Positions 5,410 to 7,382 of a stretch of DNA of 7,382 bases are shown piece after piece; positions within the stretch are counted from its first letter, which is position 1; each line of letters opens with the position of its first letter. The notes under the pieces are model-generated. The model was not told the DNA's origin and did no database searches. It saw only the letters and a list, made by a program, of their open reading frames with translations. Both the position numbers and the translations under genes were made by a program. Source of the stretch: an uncultured Roseburia sp. (GTDB taxonomy: Bacteria > Bacillota > Clostridia > Lachnospirales > Lachnospiraceae); the NCBI GenBank assembly GCA_934307185.1, contig CAKRCJ010000110.1, forward strand, positions 1 to 7,382, read 5' to 3'.

Positions 5410-7382
5410 ATGGAAAAGAAAAATATCGGATTGGGTGTAGCAGCACTTGCAGCAGGTGCGGGAGTGGCAGCACTTGCAGCAAAAAATCATAAGAGCGCAG
5501 GCAATAAAACAGCAGAGAAAAAAACAGCAGAGAAAAAAGCAGCAAAAACCGGCGGAGAAAAAGAATACCGCAACACAGAACGCGGAAAAAACGAGAAAAA
5601 CAGCAAGGGTATTTACTATACAAACGGAAATTATGAGGCATTTGCAAGACCGAAAAAACCGGAAGGCGTAGATGAAAAGAGTGCTTATATCGTAGGAAGT
5701 GGTCTTGCATCTTTAGCAGCTGCATGTTTTCTTGTAAGAGATGGACAGATGCCTGGCGACCATATTCATATCTTAGAAGCAATGGATATTGCAGGTGGTG
5801 CCTGTGACGGTATTTATGATGCAACCAGAGGATATGTGATGCGTGGCGGACGCGAGATGGAAAATCATTTCGAATGTCTGTGGGATTTGTTCCATAGTAT
5901 TCCGTCCATCGAGACACCGGGAGTATCGGTGCTTGACGAATATTACTGGTTAAATAAAGAAGACCCGAACTATTCATTATGCCGTGCAACCTTAGAACGT
6001 GGAAAAGATGCGCATACGGACGGCAAGTTCAACCTCAGCCAGAAAGGCTGCATGGAAATAATGAAGCTTTTCATGACAAAGGACGAGGACCTCTACGACA
6101 AAACAATTGAAGATGTTTTTGATGAGGAAGTATTTGACTCAACTTTCTGGCTCTACTGGAGAACCATGTTTGCATTTGAAAACTGGCACAGTGCACTGGA
6201 AATGAAGCTTTATTTCCAGCGGTTCATTCATCATATTGCAGGACTGCCGGATTTTTCCGCATTAAAATTTACAAAATACAATCAGTATGAGTCCTTAATT
6301 CTTCCAATGCAAAAGTATTTAGAGGCGGCAGGGGTACATTTCCAGTTCAATACAGAAGTAACAAATGTTATTTTTGAGATTGAAAATGGAAAGAAAGTGG
6401 CAAAGACCATTGAGTGTAAAGTAAAAGGTGTTGAGGAAGGCATTACTTTAACAGAAAATGACCTTGTATTTGTAACAAACGGAAGCTGTACCGAAGGCAC
6501 AATTTACGGTGACCAGAATCATGCACCAAACGGAGATGCGGAAGTACGTACCAGTGGTTGCTGGAATTTGTGGAAAAACATTGCAAAGCAGGACCCTTCT
6601 TTTGGACATCCGGAGAAATTCTGCTCAGATATTTCCAAAACAAACTGGGAGTCTGCAACAGTAACTACATTAGATGATAAGATTATTCCTTATATTACAA
6701 ATATCTGCAAGAGAGATCCGAGAAGTGGAAAGGTTGTAACCGGAGGTATTGTAAGCTGTAAAGATTCCAGCTGGCTGTTAAGCTGGACGATAAACCGTCA
6801 GGGACAGTTTAAAGAGCAGGATAAAAATCAGGTTTGTGTATGGGTTTACGGATTATTTACCGATGTGCCGGGTGATTTTGTGAAAAAACCAATGAAAGAG
6901 TGTACCGGTAAAGAGATAACAGAGGAATGGCTGTATCACCTTGGCGTTCCGGTAGAACAAATTCCGGAATTAGCAGAACATAGTGCCATCTGTGTTCCTA
7001 CCATGATGCCATATATTACAGCATTCTTTATGCCAAGAACCAAAGGAGACCGCCCGGACGTTATCCCGGACGGCTGCGTAAACTTTGCATTTTTAGGACA
7101 GTTTGCGGAAACACCGCGTGATACAGTATTTACAACAGAATATTCAGTAAGAACTGCAATGGAAGCGGTTTATGGATTGCTTGGAGTAGACAGAGGTGTA
7201 CCGGAAGTATGGGGCAGTGTCTATGATATCCGTGAGCTGTTAGACAGCAGTGTGAAATTAATGGACGGAAAATCTCCACTTGAAATTCAGCTGCCGGGTC
7301 CGTTAAATGCGCTTAAGAAACCGCTTCTTCGTATTGTAAAAGGAACAGTCATTGAAAAAGTATTAAGGGACCACGATGTAAT
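5410..7382 (+). CDS. ohyA: Oleate hydratase (FAD-dependent, MCRA family) with extra N-terminal anchor, 3' end outside window
   Basis: Adds water to the cis-9 double bond of oleic or linoleic acid, giving 10-hydroxy fatty acids; this detoxifies unsaturated acids in gut bacteria. The frame is open from 5410 to the edge (657 codons). The family core starts near residue 68 (YYTNGNYEAFARPKKP). The FAD-binding motif is YIVGSGLASLAAACFLVRD (93-111), with acidic Glu123 at the end of the second strand. GGREMENHFECLW (146-158) contains Glu149, and YFQRFIHHIAGL (268-279) contains Tyr268; these align with Glu82 and Tyr201 of the Staphylococcus aureus enzyme as I recall its numbering, so the active site looks intact. 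CRDP-like, TEYSVRTAMEAVY (576-588) and the near-terminal KGTVIEKVLRDH match the family, so only a few codons are missing. Residues 1-66 are additional: a hydrophobic Ala/Gly helix (about 7-24), then a Lys/Ala-rich linker. Start ATG has AAAGGGG at 5394-5400, 9-nt gap. No internal ATG or better start exists before the core. Confidence 0.95.
   Translation, partial: MEKKNIGLGVAALAAGAGVAALAAKNHKSAGNKTAEKKTAEKKAAKTGGEKEYRNTERGKNEKNSKGIYYTNGNYEAFARPKKPEGVDEKSAYIVGSGLASLAAACFLVRDGQMPGDHIHILEAMDIAGGACDGIYDATRGYVMRGGREMENHFECLWDLFHSIPSIETPGVSVLDEYYWLNKEDPNYSLCRATLERGKDAHTDGKFNLSQKGCMEIMKLFMTKDEDLYDKTIEDVFDEEVFDSTFWLYWRTMFAFENWHSALEMKLYFQRFIHHIAGLPDFSALKFTKYNQYESLILPMQKYLEAAGVHFQFNTEVTNVIFEIENGKKVAKTIECKVKGVEEGITLTENDLVFVTNGSCTEGTIYGDQNHAPNGDAEVRTSGCWNLWKNIAKQDPSFGHPEKFCSDISKTNWESATVTTLDDKIIPYITNICKRDPRSGKVVTGGIVSCKDSSWLLSWTINRQGQFKEQDKNQVCVWVYGLFTDVPGDFVKKPMKECTGKEITEEWLYHLGVPVEQIPELAEHSAICVPTMMPYITAFFMPRTKGDRPDVIPDGCVNFAFLGQFAETPRDTVFTTEYSVRTAMEAVYGLLGVDRGVPEVWGSVYDIRELLDSSVKLMDGKSPLEIQLPGPLNALKKPLLRIVKGTVIEKVLRDHDV
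5440..5535 (+). repeat. Exact 15-nt repeats within the ohyA N-terminal extension
   Basis: GCAGCACTTGCAGCA occurs at 5440-5454 and 5467-5481 (27-bp period, nine codons), giving the repeated AALAA of the hydrophobic helix. AAAACAGCAGAGAAA occurs in exact tandem at 5506-5520 and 5521-5535, giving KTAEK twice in the linker. All repeat lengths keep the frame. This suggests the extension grew by in-frame duplication and may vary in length between strains. Confidence 0.8.

Noticed and set aside
5327..5989. Minus-strand 220-aa frame opposite the oleate hydratase start
   Set aside because: It is rich in Leu, Phe, Arg and His in the manner of an antisense frame, and the opposite strand carries the conserved hydratase motifs.
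6282..6658. Two minus-strand frames of about 70 aa
   Set aside because: Both are antisense to conserved oleate hydratase sequence.

Overview
The window looks like chromosomal DNA from a low-to-medium GC Gram-positive bacterium of the Clostridia, most likely a gut Lachnospiraceae relative. This is inferred from AT-rich intergenic DNA, strong AGGAGG-type ribosome binding sites, U-tailed terminator hairpins, sigma-A-like promoters and the protein types. Species cannot be fixed from the sequence. I see no rRNA, tRNA, CRISPR array, phage gene or intact transposase.

Layout from left to right: (1) on the minus strand, a sodium:alanine/glycine symporter (AGCS family) that runs off the left edge; (2) a 302-bp divergent control region with a good symporter promoter and two separate 19-bp perfect palindromes; (3) on the plus strand, a two-domain polyphosphate:AMP phosphotransferase (PPK2 class II); (4) a convergent gap with a long inverted repeat, probably a two-way terminator and possibly an old MITE-like insertion, followed by a second hairpin; (5) on the minus strand, a MATE-family multidrug efflux pump; (6) a 209-bp divergent control region; (7) on the plus strand, a TetR/AcrR-type regulator with a clear terminator; (8) on the plus strand, a FAD-dependent oleate hydratase that runs off the right edge, probably lacking only its last few codons.

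The symporter and phosphotransferase look like independent housekeeping genes. The pump, regulator and oleate hydratase may form a functional group: a TetR regulator lies between a drug/lipid-type exporter and an enzyme that hydrates unsaturated fatty acids. The sequence TGACAGAAA occurs both in the pump promoter and just upstream of the hydratase start. Shared control in response to fatty acids or other membrane-active compounds is therefore a testable inference, not something shown.

The most unusual feature is the N-terminus of the oleate hydratase. About 66 residues precede the usual family start: an Ala/Gly-rich hydrophobic helix, then a Lys/Ala-rich linker, both containing exact short DNA repeats. 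This suggests membrane anchoring of an enzyme usually described as soluble or peripheral. Otherwise the gene content is ordinary, and I find no convincing wholly new system.
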